Assembly (NCBI RefSeq): GCF_008923185.1
Contig: NZ_WBMT01000001.1
Coordinates: 248,001-312,000, forward strand
Length of the DNA: 64,000 bases
Source: Actinomadura rudentiformis
Lineage (GTDB): Bacteria; Actinomycetota; Actinomycetes; Streptosporangiales; Streptosporangiaceae
Direction of reading: 5' to 3'
Position 1 is the stretch's first letter. Each line of letters begins with the position of its first letter. Made by a program: the position numbers and the translations under genes. Shown here in pieces: positions 8,476 through 15,877 of this stretch. Below the pieces are notes generated by a model. It did no database searches. It was not told the DNA's origin and was given only the letters and a program-made list of their open reading frames with translations.

Positions 8476-9192
8476 ATGGATGGTTCATCCCCGGCTACGC
8501 AGGTCATCGGCATTCTGGGCGGGATGGGGCCGGCGGCCACCGCCGACTTCTACACCAAGCTGGTGGCGCTGACGCCTGGCCGTCGCGACCAGGAGCATCT
8601 CAAAACGGTCATCTGGTCCGATCCCACGGTGCCCGACCGCACCGAGGCGCTCCTGGGGCGCGGACCCGATCCCACTCCATGGCTGCTGAACGGATGCCGC
8701 GTCCTGCGGGAGGCGGGCGCGACCCTGATCGCCATCCCGTGCAACACGGCGCACGCGTTCGTCCCCAGGATTTCCGACCGTGCGGGCCTGCCCATCGTCC
8801 ACATGATCGGCGAGGTGGCCCAACACCTGACCCGGCGGGGGCCGTCGCTCCGCACCGCAGGGCTGCTTGCCACCACCGGTACCGTCCGTGCGGGCTTGTA
8901 CCAGGAATGCCTCGCCCGGGTCGGCATCGATGTGCTGCTGCCCGACCGCACCAGCCAGGCCAACGAGGTCATGACCGGGATCCTGGCGGTGAAGGCCGGG
9001 AAGCGCAGCGACGCGGTCGGTGAACCGCTGGCCCGCGCGGCCCATCGGCTCACCGACCGCGGCGCCCAGGTCATCATTGGTGGCTGCACTGAAATCCCTC
9101 TGGGACTGCCACCACAGGCCATCCCCGTTCCGCTCATCGACCCGGCCGTCGTCCTCGCCCGGGCCCTCGTCCGGCGCTCAGGCGCCCGGTGA
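8476..9192 (+). CDS. Aspartate/glutamate racemase family protein
   Basis: 238 residues, PLP-independent two-cysteine racemase fold. It opens with IGILGGMGPAATADFY. Both catalytic cysteines are present: Cys89 in IPCNTAH and Cys204 in GGCTEIPL. Family members interconvert D- and L-Asp/Glu or act on hydantoins and related acids. ATG 8476 follows GGAGGAGG. A GntR-family gene begins 28 bp downstream, so the two are probably one operon in which the regulator senses the substrate or product. GGMGP near the N-terminus favours the aspartate racemase branch over glutamate racemase MurI. Confidence 0.92.
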   Translation: MDGSSPATQVIGILGGMGPAATADFYTKLVALTPGRRDQEHLKTVIWSDPTVPDRTEALLGRGPDPTPWLLNGCRVLREAGATLIAIPCNTAHAFVPRISDRAGLPIVHMIGEVAQHLTRRGPSLRTAGLLATTGTVRAGLYQECLARVGIDVLLPDRTSQANEVMTGILAVKAGKRSDAVGEPLARAAHRLTDRGAQVIIGGCTEIPLGLPPQAIPVPLIDPAVVLARALVRRSGAR

Positions 9193-9220
9193 CCCACCCG
9201 TCCGATGTACGGTACGCAAT

Positions 9221-9904
9221 ATGTCGCTGGACCAGCCCGTCTCCCGCCGCCTGCTCAGCGCGGAGGTCTTCCACCGCCTGCGCGACTCCATCGTCCGCGG
9301 TGAACTGGCCGCCGGGGAGAAGGTCAAGGACAGCGATCTGGCCGACCGCCTCGGACTCAGCCGCACCCCGGTCCGTGAGGCGCTCACCCGGCTCGTCGAC
9401 TGCGGCCTGGTCGAGGCCAAGCCGGGTGTCTACACCCGCGTCACCACCCTCAACCGCCGCGACGTCGACAAGACCCTCGCCGTTCTGCGCACCCTCGACC
9501 GGCTCGCCGTCGAAACCGCCGTACCGCTCATGACCGAACGGCACCTGGAGTGGATGCGCGCGGCCAACCAGGACTTCGAGCGGGCCGTGACCGCCAATGA
9601 CACCGGCGCCGCCCTGGAAGCCGACGACCGTTTCCACGCCGTCGTCGTCACCGCCGCCGACAACCCCGTCCTCAGCCGGATCATCGAGCAGCTGCACCCC
9701 CAGATCCACCGCATCCTCTATCGGAAGTTCTCCACCCTGCTCGGCGGCCGCAACACCATCGAGCACCACGACCAGCTCATCACCGTCTGCGCGACAGGCG
9801 ACGCGGGTGCCGCCGCCGCCCTGTCCGCACAGCACTGGTCCGAACTCGGCGGACACATCAACCGGCTCTTTGACGACAACCAGTTCACAGAAACAGCGAA
9901 CTGA
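9221..9904 (+). CDS. GntR-family regulator with FCD ligand domain
   Basis: 227 residues. The winged helix occupies about 12-75 with the typical LGLSRTPVREALTRL recognition helix. The all-helical FCD domain follows; its metal/ligand residues include D and H in EADDRFHAVVV and the histidine pair in TIEHHDQLI. FCD regulators bind carboxylic acids, which fits the amino-acid racemase next to it. ATG 9221 is chosen: the protein then starts at the usual distance from the helix, whereas the longer in-frame reading overlaps the racemase gene. No clear Shine-Dalgarno site is visible, so coupling to racemase translation is possible. Confidence 0.92.
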   Translation: MSLDQPVSRRLLSAEVFHRLRDSIVRGELAAGEKVKDSDLADRLGLSRTPVREALTRLVDCGLVEAKPGVYTRVTTLNRRDVDKTLAVLRTLDRLAVETAVPLMTERHLEWMRAANQDFERAVTANDTGAALEADDRFHAVVVTAADNPVLSRIIEQLHPQIHRILYRKFSTLLGGRNTIEHHDQLITVCATGDAGAAAALSAQHWSELGGHINRLFDDNQFTETAN

Positions 9905-10120
9905 ACCGGCCCCAGCGCCGTGAGCCGCGGAGGGCGGCGAAGCCGTCCCACGCCCAGCACCCGGATCTGCCCGACGGGATCGCCGGGGCCAGATCGGAGA
10001 GAAGCCCGGCGGAGTGTGACACTCTCGGCGGCCTGGACGCTGGACCTTGTAGCTGCGGAAAACCCCGCCGCAGCTTGGCGCCACGCCTCTCGACGGACTG
10101 AGACACCCAGTGGCGCCATC

Positions 10121-10161
10121 GGAGCCTCGCCCCGGTTGCCCCCGTACCGGGGCGAGGCTCC
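10121..10161. terminator. Strong hairpin in the 9905-10213 gap
   Basis: Perfect 15-bp stem: GGAGCCTCGCCCCGG (10121-10135), 11-nt loop, CCGGGGCGAGGCTCC (10147-10161), then TCTCTTCC. It sits between the GntR gene and the kinase gene, 53 bp before the kinase start, and probably terminates the racemase operon or attenuates the kinase transcript. I see no gene elsewhere in this 309-bp gap. Confidence 0.75.
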
Positions 10162-10213
10162 TCTCTTCCAGCACACCCTGCCTGGGGCTGTCGATGGTCA
10201 AGGAGCACGGTGA

Positions 10214-11707
10214 ATGGGCAGAGACCGGCGCGGGGGTGAGGCGCCAGGCTTGCTGGCCGACCGGTACCGGCTGATCGAAGTCCTGGGCGGGGGCGGCATG
10301 GCCGAGGTCTGGCGAGCCGAGGACGCATTCCTGGGCCGTCCGGTCGCCATCAAGCTCCTCCGCCCTGACGCCCCGGCCATCCACGCAATCGCGGCAGCCC
10401 AGGCTCAGCCCGCTCACTCACCCGCCGGCCCGGCAGCCGTCGGCCAAGCGTGGCGAGAGGCTCAAGGGGCCGCCCGGCTGGTGCACCCCAACGTGGTCCA
10501 GATCTACGACGTCGACACCGCCGACGGGCAACCGTTCCTGGTCATGGAGCTGGTCGACGGCCACGACCTCGCCGCCGTTCTCCATCAGCGAGGACCGTTG
10601 CCACCTGCCGAGGTCGCCGCCATCGGCGCCCAGGCCGCCCGCGCCTTGGCGGCTGCCCACGCGGCCGGGCTGGTGCACCGCGACGTCAAACCAGGCAACC
10701 TGCTGTACGCGCCGGACGGCACCGTCAAACTCACCGACTTCGGCATCGCCAGCCCACTGGACGGCTCGGTACCCGGGGACCGCACTGCGGCGCGAACCCC
10801 TGGGCCGCTGGTCGGCACGGCCGCTTATGTGTCGCCCGAACAGGTCAACGGCCACCCGGCTACTCCCGCGAGCGACCTGTACGCCCTGGGGTGTGTGCTC
10901 TACGAACTCCTCACCGGGCAGCCACCCTTCACCGCGGACGCCACCCCAGCGTTGCTGCACCACCACCAGGCAACCGCACCGACCGCGCCCAGCCACCCGC
11001 GGGACGTCACTCCGGCGCATCTCCAAGACATCATCCTGCAACTGCTCGCCAAGGACCCCAGTCAACGCCTCCAGGACGCCACGCTGGTAGCGAGCGTCCT
11101 CGAAGCGCTCGGTCAACCAGCAGCCAATCCCACTGCGTCCAGTCAGCCGCACCAGGTCACGCAGGTCCTGCCCACCCTCGACCCCTACGGCACGGGCTCC
11201 CGGCCGGCCTCCACCCAGGCCGTGAGTGCCTGGATCACTCATCATCCCCGCCATGTCGCTGCGCTGGCCGGGATGGCGCTCCTCCTCACCGTCGTCATAC
11301 TGGTCGTCGCGTTCAGAGGTTCCGGCCCCACGCCCACACCGCCCACGGCCGGCGTCCCCACCGCCGCCGAAACCACCCAAGCGGCCTCTCCCAAGCCCGT
11401 GCGGAGCCGAACCCCATCGACCAGTCCACGGGCCACGGCCTCCAGCCCGCTCGCCGCACTCGCCGCGCTTCAAGGGCGCATCAACCAGCAGGTCGCCAGC
11501 GGGCAGCTGCACCCCGAAGCCGCAGGCAAAATAAACGACCACATCAAGCACATCGCCAAGAAACTCAGCCAGGGCAAGACCGAAGAAGTCGCCGGGAAGT
11601 CCGCCGAGATCCGCCAGAAACTCGCCGAAGCCGCCGGCAAAGGCCAGTGGACACCCGACCCCACCACCCTCCAGCTCCTCGACCGGATCGCAGCAACGGG
11701 ACGTTAG
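10214..11707 (+). CDS. Transmembrane Ser/Thr protein kinase (PknB-like, no PASTA)
   Basis: 497 residues. An N-terminal Hanks kinase domain is complete: glycine loop GGGGMAEVW at 25-33, Lys47 in AIK, catalytic HRDVKPGN at 155-162, DFG at 175-177 and SPE at 207-209. A Pro/Thr-rich juxtamembrane linker leads to one membrane helix at about 348-367. The extracytoplasmic part is a low-complexity Pro/Ser/Thr stretch and a charged helical tail of about 75 residues containing four or five KL/AEA-type heptads. PASTA repeats are absent, so it is unlikely to sense muropeptides like PknB. AGGAG lies 8 bases upstream of ATG 10214. A hairpin follows the stop, so it is monocistronic. Confidence 0.95.
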   Translation: MGRDRRGGEAPGLLADRYRLIEVLGGGGMAEVWRAEDAFLGRPVAIKLLRPDAPAIHAIAAAQAQPAHSPAGPAAVGQAWREAQGAARLVHPNVVQIYDVDTADGQPFLVMELVDGHDLAAVLHQRGPLPPAEVAAIGAQAARALAAAHAAGLVHRDVKPGNLLYAPDGTVKLTDFGIASPLDGSVPGDRTAARTPGPLVGTAAYVSPEQVNGHPATPASDLYALGCVLYELLTGQPPFTADATPALLHHHQATAPTAPSHPRDVTPAHLQDIILQLLAKDPSQRLQDATLVASVLEALGQPAANPTASSQPHQVTQVLPTLDPYGTGSRPASTQAVSAWITHHPRHVAALAGMALLLTVVILVVAFRGSGPTPTPPTAGVPTAAETTQAASPKPVRSRTPSTSPRATASSPLAALAALQGRINQQVASGQLHPEAAGKINDHIKHIAKKLSQGKTEEVAGKSAEIRQKLAEAAGKGQWTPDPTTLQLLDRIAATGR

Positions 11708-11710
11708 CCA

Positions 11711-11735
11711 AACGCTCCTCGCTCCGAGGAGCGTT
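11711..11735. terminator. Hairpin terminator after the kinase gene
   Basis: AACGCTCCTCG (11711-11721), 3-nt loop CTC, CGAGGAGCGTT (11725-11735): an 11-bp perfect stem 4 bp after the kinase stop codon. There is no U-tract, as is common in actinobacteria. Confidence 0.75.
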
Positions 11736-11828
11736 CAAGGTGGTCGGCATGGCGCCGGAAGCGGCCCGAACACGGCCCAGTCAACTGACAGATGCAGTGG
11801 CCGTCCTGTGGCTCGTAGCTTTTCGGAC

Positions 11829-12779
11829 ATGGTGGTCGAATGGATCAAGGAAAGCTCCCATGTCCTGGTGGCCCGGGATCCTGGCGAGCCGCTGGACGAC
11901 CTGCGGCCTCTCGCACCGATGGTGAGGGACGCGAATGTCGTGGCCTTGGGCGCCGCTGCGCGACAGACGCGGGAGTTGTCTGTGGTGGCGCATCGCGTCG
12001 TGCGGCTGCTGGTCGAGGAGGAAGGCTTCCGGTCGCTGGCCCTGGAGGGCGACGATCCCAGCCGACTCGGGCTCGACGCCTACATCGCCACAGGCGAGGG
12101 CGATCCACGGGAGATGCTGGCCGGGGCACGGGCCTTCTGGCAGACGGAGGAGATCCTGGGCGTCATCGGCTGGATGAGGTCGTACAACCAGCGACACCCT
12201 GACGATCCGGTGCGATTCGCCGAAAACTCCGGTCCGGAGGCGAGACACGCGACGCCGCTCGACGGTCTCGCCGGGCTGGAACGCGCGCTCGCCGACGGTG
12301 TGGCCTGGTGGCAGGAACGTACCGGCGACAAGATCGTGTACTGGGGCGGCATGGCGCACACCGCCGTCGGCGACCCCCGTACCATCTCCCCGTCCTCGCC
12401 TGTGGCGACCCACCGCAACATGGGCGGTCACCTGCGCGAACACATGGGAGAACGCTATCGGTCGATCGGCCTGACCCTCGGCCACGGCTCGATCGGCGTG
12501 CCCCTCCCCGCGCCGGACGTGCAGTTCGCCGACTCCGTGCTGGCAGCGGGCGCCGACGGCCGGGCCGGATATTTCCTGGACCTGCGGGCTCCGCGGCCCG
12601 AGCCGGTCGGCCGATGGCTCAACGCATCGACCAGGACACGCCTGATCGGACCGTCCTACGACCCCGCCGATGACGCCGCTTACCACATGTCGGGAGGGTC
12701 ACTGGCGGGCTGGTTCGATGTCGTCGTCCACACCGAGGAGGTCACGCCCGTCCGGCTGCTCGCACCACTGCCCGCCTAG
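11829..12779 (+). CDS. Erythromycin-esterase-like protein with altered active-site residues
   Basis: 316 residues from ATG 11829 (an in-frame GTG at 11808 is an alternative; neither has a clear ribosome site). The order of blocks fits the erythromycin esterase family (EreA/EreB, PF05139): DDLRPL, VALGAAARQTRE, VVRLLVEEEGFRSLALEGD, then WWQERTGDKIVYWGGMAHTA and SIGLTLGHGS. In EreB-type enzymes the first block reads GEATHG with catalytic Glu and His; here both are replaced (GAAARQ), and the HNxH-like motif is GGMAH with one His left. The central 100 or so residues are also shorter. A classic esterase reaction is therefore doubtful; the protein may act on another substrate or be non-catalytic. 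Confidence 0.72.
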   Translation: MVVEWIKESSHVLVARDPGEPLDDLRPLAPMVRDANVVALGAAARQTRELSVVAHRVVRLLVEEEGFRSLALEGDDPSRLGLDAYIATGEGDPREMLAGARAFWQTEEILGVIGWMRSYNQRHPDDPVRFAENSGPEARHATPLDGLAGLERALADGVAWWQERTGDKIVYWGGMAHTAVGDPRTISPSSPVATHRNMGGHLREHMGERYRSIGLTLGHGSIGVPLPAPDVQFADSVLAAGADGRAGYFLDLRAPRPEPVGRWLNASTRTRLIGPSYDPADDAAYHMSGGSLAGWFDVVVHTEEVTPVRLLAPLPA

Positions 12780-12781
12780 GC

Positions 12782-12910
12782 GTGCCCGGAGCGGAGGCTC
12801 TTGGCTTGGCGGTCGTACCGCTCGGACTCTGGGGACCGCTCCTGGCCGGCGCGGCCATGGCGTACTACTACCGCCGCCGTGACGCCTGCGCCCACTGCGA
12901 CGCCATCTAG
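12782..12910 (+). CDS. Small single-pass membrane protein with CxxC tail (42 aa)
   Basis: From GTG 12782, three bases after the preceding stop, the frame encodes 42 residues. A hydrophobic helix (LGLAVVPLGLWGPLLAGAAM) is followed by YYYRRR and a terminal CAHCDAI. The positive-inside rule puts the CxxC tail in the cytoplasm. Hydrophobic stretch, basic stop-transfer and paired cysteines are more than chance would give, and third-position GC is high, but there is no clear ribosome site, so translation would depend on coupling to the esterase-like gene. It resembles short uncharacterised actinobacterial proteins with a LWGPLL helix and CxxC end. Function unknown. Confidence 0.4.
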   Translation: MPGAEALGLAVVPLGLWGPLLAGAAMAYYYRRRDACAHCDAI

Positions 12911-12955
12911 ATCGCGTCTTGCCTCCGCCAATCCGTGCGTCTAGGCTTACCGTTC

Positions 12956-13279
12956 GTGGCCACTTACCAACCTGACGACGCGTGGGAGGCGCTGGGCGAT
13001 CCCACCAGGCGCGCGATCGTCGCGTGTCTGGCCGAGCGGCCGCGTGCGGTCGGCGAACTCGCCAACGAGCTTCCCGTCAGCAGGCCTGCGGTCTCCCAGC
13101 ATCTGAAAGTGCTGAAGGACGCAGGGCTTGTCACCGAGCGCGCGGCCGGTACGCGCCGGATCTACCGGCTCAACCCGGCGGGCGTGGCCGCGCTGCGCGA
13201 CCAGCTCGACACGTTCTGGAACCGGGCACTGGCCGGCTACAAGGACGCCGCAGAACAACAGGTCGAGGAGGATCCATGA
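12956..13279 (+). CDS. ArsR-family regulator
   Basis: 107 residues, a winged-helix ArsR protein without a visible metal site: no cysteine pair in helix 3 and no C-terminal His cluster. ALGDPTRRAIVACLAERP and the recognition helix VSRPAVSQHLKVLKDAGLV are textbook. GTG 12956 is the likely start because homologues begin shortly before the ALGDPTRR block. The gene overlaps the next one by ATGA. ArsR/SRPBCC pairs of this kind are very common in actinobacteria; the regulator typically represses the pair. Ligand unknown. Confidence 0.92.
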   Translation: MATYQPDDAWEALGDPTRRAIVACLAERPRAVGELANELPVSRPAVSQHLKVLKDAGLVTERAAGTRRIYRLNPAGVAALRDQLDTFWNRALAGYKDAAEQQVEEDP

Positions 13280-13758
13280 CGCAGGCAGCGACCGCGGTGG
13301 TACGTAGGCAGATCGTCGTCGAGGCGCCGATCGAGCGGGCGTTCACCGTGTTCACCGAACGTTTCGGTGACTTCAAGCCGCCGGAGCACAACCTCCTCGG
13401 GGTGGCGATCGCCGAGACCGTGTTCGAGCCTCGGGTCGGCGGCCATATCTACGACCGTGGCACCGACGGCAGCGAGTGCCGTTGGGCGCGCATCCTCGCC
13501 TACGAGCCGCCGGACCGCGTCGTGTTCAGCTGGGACATCGGCCCGACATGGCAGCTCGAGGCCGACCCCGAGAACACCAGCGAGGTCGAGGTCCGGTTCG
13601 TCGCAGAGACCCCGCAGCGCACCAGGGTCGAGCTGGAGCACCGCAACATCGACCGGCACGGTCCCGGCTGGCCGGCTGTCGCCCAGGGCGTCGGCGACGA
13701 CGCCGGGTGGCCGCTGTACCTGTCCCGGTACGCCGCTCTGTTCACGGGGAGCAGCTGA
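13276..13758 (+). CDS. SRPBCC (AHSA1-like) protein
   Basis: 160 residues with the START/Bet v1-like fold: it starts VVRRQIVVEAPIERAFTVFT, continues VFEPRVGGHIYDRG and ARILAYEPPDRVVFSWDI, and ends GWPLYLSRYAALF. Such proteins hold hydrophobic ligands in a cavity and are cytoplasmic. ATG 13276 overlaps the ArsR stop (ATGA) and is preceded by GAGGAGG, so it is translationally coupled to the regulator. It is the only SRPBCC copy in this cluster that is a complete free-standing protein. Confidence 0.9.
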   Translation: MTQAATAVVRRQIVVEAPIERAFTVFTERFGDFKPPEHNLLGVAIAETVFEPRVGGHIYDRGTDGSECRWARILAYEPPDRVVFSWDIGPTWQLEADPENTSEVEVRFVAETPQRTRVELEHRNIDRHGPGWPAVAQGVGDDAGWPLYLSRYAALFTGSS

Positions 13759-13759
13759 C

Positions 13760-14161
13760 ATGCCACCGATCACGGTGAACATCGACGTTGACCGGCCGGC
13801 GGCGCAGGTGTTCGCCTATGCCACCGACCCGACACGCTTCTCAGAGTGGCAGCAGGGTGTCGTGGACGGGCGGATGGACACCGCAGGCCCTCCGGCGGTC
13901 GGTACGCGATGCCTGACCACGCGCCGCATCGGCTTCGCCGACCGGCCGGTCACCGCCGAGCTCGCGCACATCGACCCGCCCCGGACCTGGGGTGTACGGG
14001 GCATCGACGGCCCCATCCGGGCCAGGGTGGACGTCACCGTCGAGCCCCTCGCCTCCCACCGGTCCCGCCTGACCATCGCCATCGCCTTCGAGGGCCATGG
14101 CATCGGCAGAATCCTTGTCCCCCTGGTCGTCCGCCGATGCCGGCCAACCTCGAACGGCTGA
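13760..14161 (+). CDS. SRPBCC family protein with frameshifted C-terminus
   Basis: 133 residues as read. ATG 13760 begins right after the preceding stop (TGACATG). The N-terminal part is a normal polyketide-cyclase/SRPBCC domain (ITVNIDVDRPAAQVFAYATD, FSEWQQGV). After LVPLVVRR at about 14135 the frame ends in a short unrelated tail. The +1-related frame carries MPANLERLKQRVEA, which is the usual C-terminal helix of this family, and stays open to 14244. A small deletion near 14135 therefore shifted the frame and removed the last helix. The last helix packs against the ligand cavity, so the product is probably impaired. Confidence 0.75.
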   Translation: MPPITVNIDVDRPAAQVFAYATDPTRFSEWQQGVVDGRMDTAGPPAVGTRCLTTRRIGFADRPVTAELAHIDPPRTWGVRGIDGPIRARVDVTVEPLASHRSRLTIAIAFEGHGIGRILVPLVVRRCRPTSNG

Positions 14162-14337
14162 AGCAACGGGTCGAGGCCGACGGCGTGCGAGCGGCCGAGG
14201 ACCGCCACGGCGCCGGAGTCCGGCACCAGACCGGAGCTGAGTAGCGGCGCCGGCGCTGAACGGTTCACGACTCCCCGGCACGGCGCCGCTCGTCCGGGCA
14301 CCCGAGCAGGCTGCCCGCTCAACGTCTCTCGTTCCCG

Positions 14338-14390
14338 TTGACATGCAGCCGATCGGTTGCCTATCTTGATATGCAGCCAAATGGCTGCAT
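14338..14390 (+). promoter_or_regulatory. Promoter with two ArsR-type operators
   Basis: A -35 TTGACA (14338-14343) and -10 TATCTT (14362-14367) are separated by 18 bp. The imperfect palindrome GCAGCCGATCGGTTGC (14345-14360) fills the spacer, and ATGCAGCC / GGCTGCAT with a 4-bp gap (14371-14390) lies directly downstream. Both share the GCAGCC half site. The arrangement would let the ArsR-SRPBCC protein at 14409 block its own promoter. Confidence 0.75.
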
Positions 14391-14408
14391 GTTGAGGTGA
14401 GAGGGCCG

Positions 14409-15197
14409 ATGGACGAGGTGTTCAAAGCGCTGGCCGATGTCAGCCGTCGCAAGCTTCTGGACCGCCTGAACGTCCGCAATGGGCAGAGCCTGCGCGAGCT
14501 GTGCGAAACGCTGGACATGACCCGGCAGTCGGTCAGCAAACACCTGGCGGTCCTGGAGGCGGCCAACCTGGTCACCGTCGTACGGGTGGGCAGGGAGAAG
14601 CGGCACTACCTCAACGCGGCGCCGATCCACGCGATCACTGATCGCTGGATCAGTCGATATGACAGATCGCGGGCCAGGGCGCTCAGCGATCTGAAAACAG
14701 CACTGGAGAACGAGTCGATGACCGACACCACCTTTGCCTACACGACCTACATCAAGACCACCCCACAGCGTCTGTGGCAGGCGCTGACCGACCCTGCCTT
14801 CACCCGCCGCTACTGGGGCATCAGCCTGGAATCGGACTGGAAGGAAGGCTCCCCGGTGGTCTGGGAGCAGGACGGACACCGGATCGAAGATCCTGCGCAA
14901 GTCGTCCTGGAGGCCGATCCGTACCGCCGGCTCAGCTACACCTGGCACACCTTCACTCCGCAATGGGCGCTGGCCGCCGGAATCGACGAGGACACGCTCG
15001 CCAAGCTGGCCGACGAACCCCGGTCGAAGGTGACCTTCGACATCGAACCCGCCGGCTCAGCGGTCAAACTGACCGTCATCCACGACGGGTTCGAGCCCGG
15101 AAGCGCCCTGCGGGAGCTCATCGGCGGCGGATGGCCGCACCTGCTGTCCAGCCTGAAGACCCTGCTGGAAACCGGCACGCCCCTGGAAGATCAGTAG
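14409..15197 (+). CDS. ArsR-SRPBCC fusion regulator
   Basis: 262 residues joining two domains. Residues 1-80 are an ArsR winged helix (FKALADVSRRKLLDRL, MTRQSVSKHLAVLEAANLV). Residues about 105-255 are an SRPBCC domain (FAYTTYIKTTPQRLWQALTD, FTRRYWG, and the C-terminal GGWPHLLSSLKTLLETG). The fusion puts a ligand-binding cavity directly on a DNA-binding domain, so ligand sensing and repression are probably in one chain. ATG 14409 is preferred to GTG 14397 because GAGGTGAGAGGG precedes it at suitable distance. It has its own promoter and paired operators and is separate from the ArsR/SRPBCC operon upstream. Confidence 0.92.
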   Translation: MDEVFKALADVSRRKLLDRLNVRNGQSLRELCETLDMTRQSVSKHLAVLEAANLVTVVRVGREKRHYLNAAPIHAITDRWISRYDRSRARALSDLKTALENESMTDTTFAYTTYIKTTPQRLWQALTDPAFTRRYWGISLESDWKEGSPVVWEQDGHRIEDPAQVVLEADPYRRLSYTWHTFTPQWALAAGIDEDTLAKLADEPRSKVTFDIEPAGSAVKLTVIHDGFEPGSALRELIGGGWPHLLSSLKTLLETGTPLEDQ

Positions 15198-15267
15198 CAG
15201 CCGCAGGCGACCCGGTCACCTGCGACATGATCCGCATGACCATCAGCCCGGTAAGGACGTGATAGCC

Positions 15268-15440
15268 GTGCCCACCACTCATGATTCCCAGGCCCTGACT
15301 CAAGTCCCCGAGGTCCACGCGGGGATGCTCATCCGCAGGCCCGCCGCATCGTCTTCCAGTGGAACGAGGGCGCACCCACCACCGTCGAGCTCCGCTTCCT
15401 TCCGTGGGATGGCGGCGATGCGACCCGGACGCGGTTAGGA
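15268..15440 (+). pseudogene. Remnant of a fourth SRPBCC gene
   Basis: From GTG 15268 the frame reads ALTQVPEVHAGMLIRRPAA, the N-terminus of an AHSA1-type SRPBCC protein. At about 15345 the homology moves to another frame with RRIVFQWNEGAPTTVELRF, a block that normally lies about 45 residues further on, and continues to DATRTRL. The central strands are deleted and the C-terminal helix is missing; the 3' end runs into the convergent HxlR gene. Clearly non-functional. Confidence 0.72.
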
Positions 15441-15791
15441 GGGGTCGGTCCCGAGCCTGCGGGTGCCCGGCAGATTTCGTTCGCCCCAGTGCGCGAGCGC
15501 GTTGACGACCGGCCCTAGTTGCCGACCGCGCTCGGTGAGCCGGTAGGAGAATCTGGGCGGCCGTTCGCTGTAGGGAACGCGTTCGATGATGTCCGCCTCT
15601 TCGAGCCTGCGGAGCCGGTCGGCAAGCGTGTTGGTCGGGATCCCCTCGGCGGAGCCGGCGAGCTGGGCGTTGCGCAACTCGCCGGCCATCAGCAGATCCC
15701 GCACCACCAGCAGCGACCACTTGTCACCCAGGATGTCCAGCGTGCCCGCGACCGCGCAGTTCGAGCGGCGCGCATTCGATCTGACCGCCAT
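15435..15791 (-). CDS. HxlR-family regulator
   Basis: 118 residues. LDILGDKWSLLVVRDLLMAG and IPTNTLADRLRRLEEADIIER are the HxlR (DUF24) winged-helix signature, and RLTERGRQLGPVVNALAHWG closes the domain. HxlR proteins respond to electrophiles, quinones or aldehydes and usually repress a divergent gene. Here the divergent gene is a six-helix membrane protein at 15878, and two strong palindromes lie in the 86-bp intergenic space. The 3' end abuts the SRPBCC remnant. Confidence 0.93.
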   Translation of the reverse strand: MAVRSNARRSNCAVAGTLDILGDKWSLLVVRDLLMAGELRNAQLAGSAEGIPTNTLADRLRRLEEADIIERVPYSERPPRFSYRLTERGRQLGPVVNALAHWGERNLPGTRRLGTDPS

Positions 15792-15809
15792 AGGCCGATC
15801 CTACTTGCT

Positions 15810-15863
15810 CACTTGCAGTTTGCAAGTAACCCTGGTCAGGGTCACTTGCAAAGCGCAAGTGAC
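15810..15863. promoter_or_regulatory. Two HxlR-type operators in the divergent promoter
   Basis: Site 1: ACTTGCA (15810-15816), 3-bp gap, TGCAAGT (15820-15826). Site 2: GTCACTTGC (15841-15849), 5-bp gap, GCAAGTGAC (15855-15863). Both share the ACTTGC half site, and they lie about 34 bp apart between the HxlR start and the membrane-protein start, so one dimer could control each direction. Confidence 0.8.
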
Positions 15864-15877
15864 TGCAGGAGGTCCTC

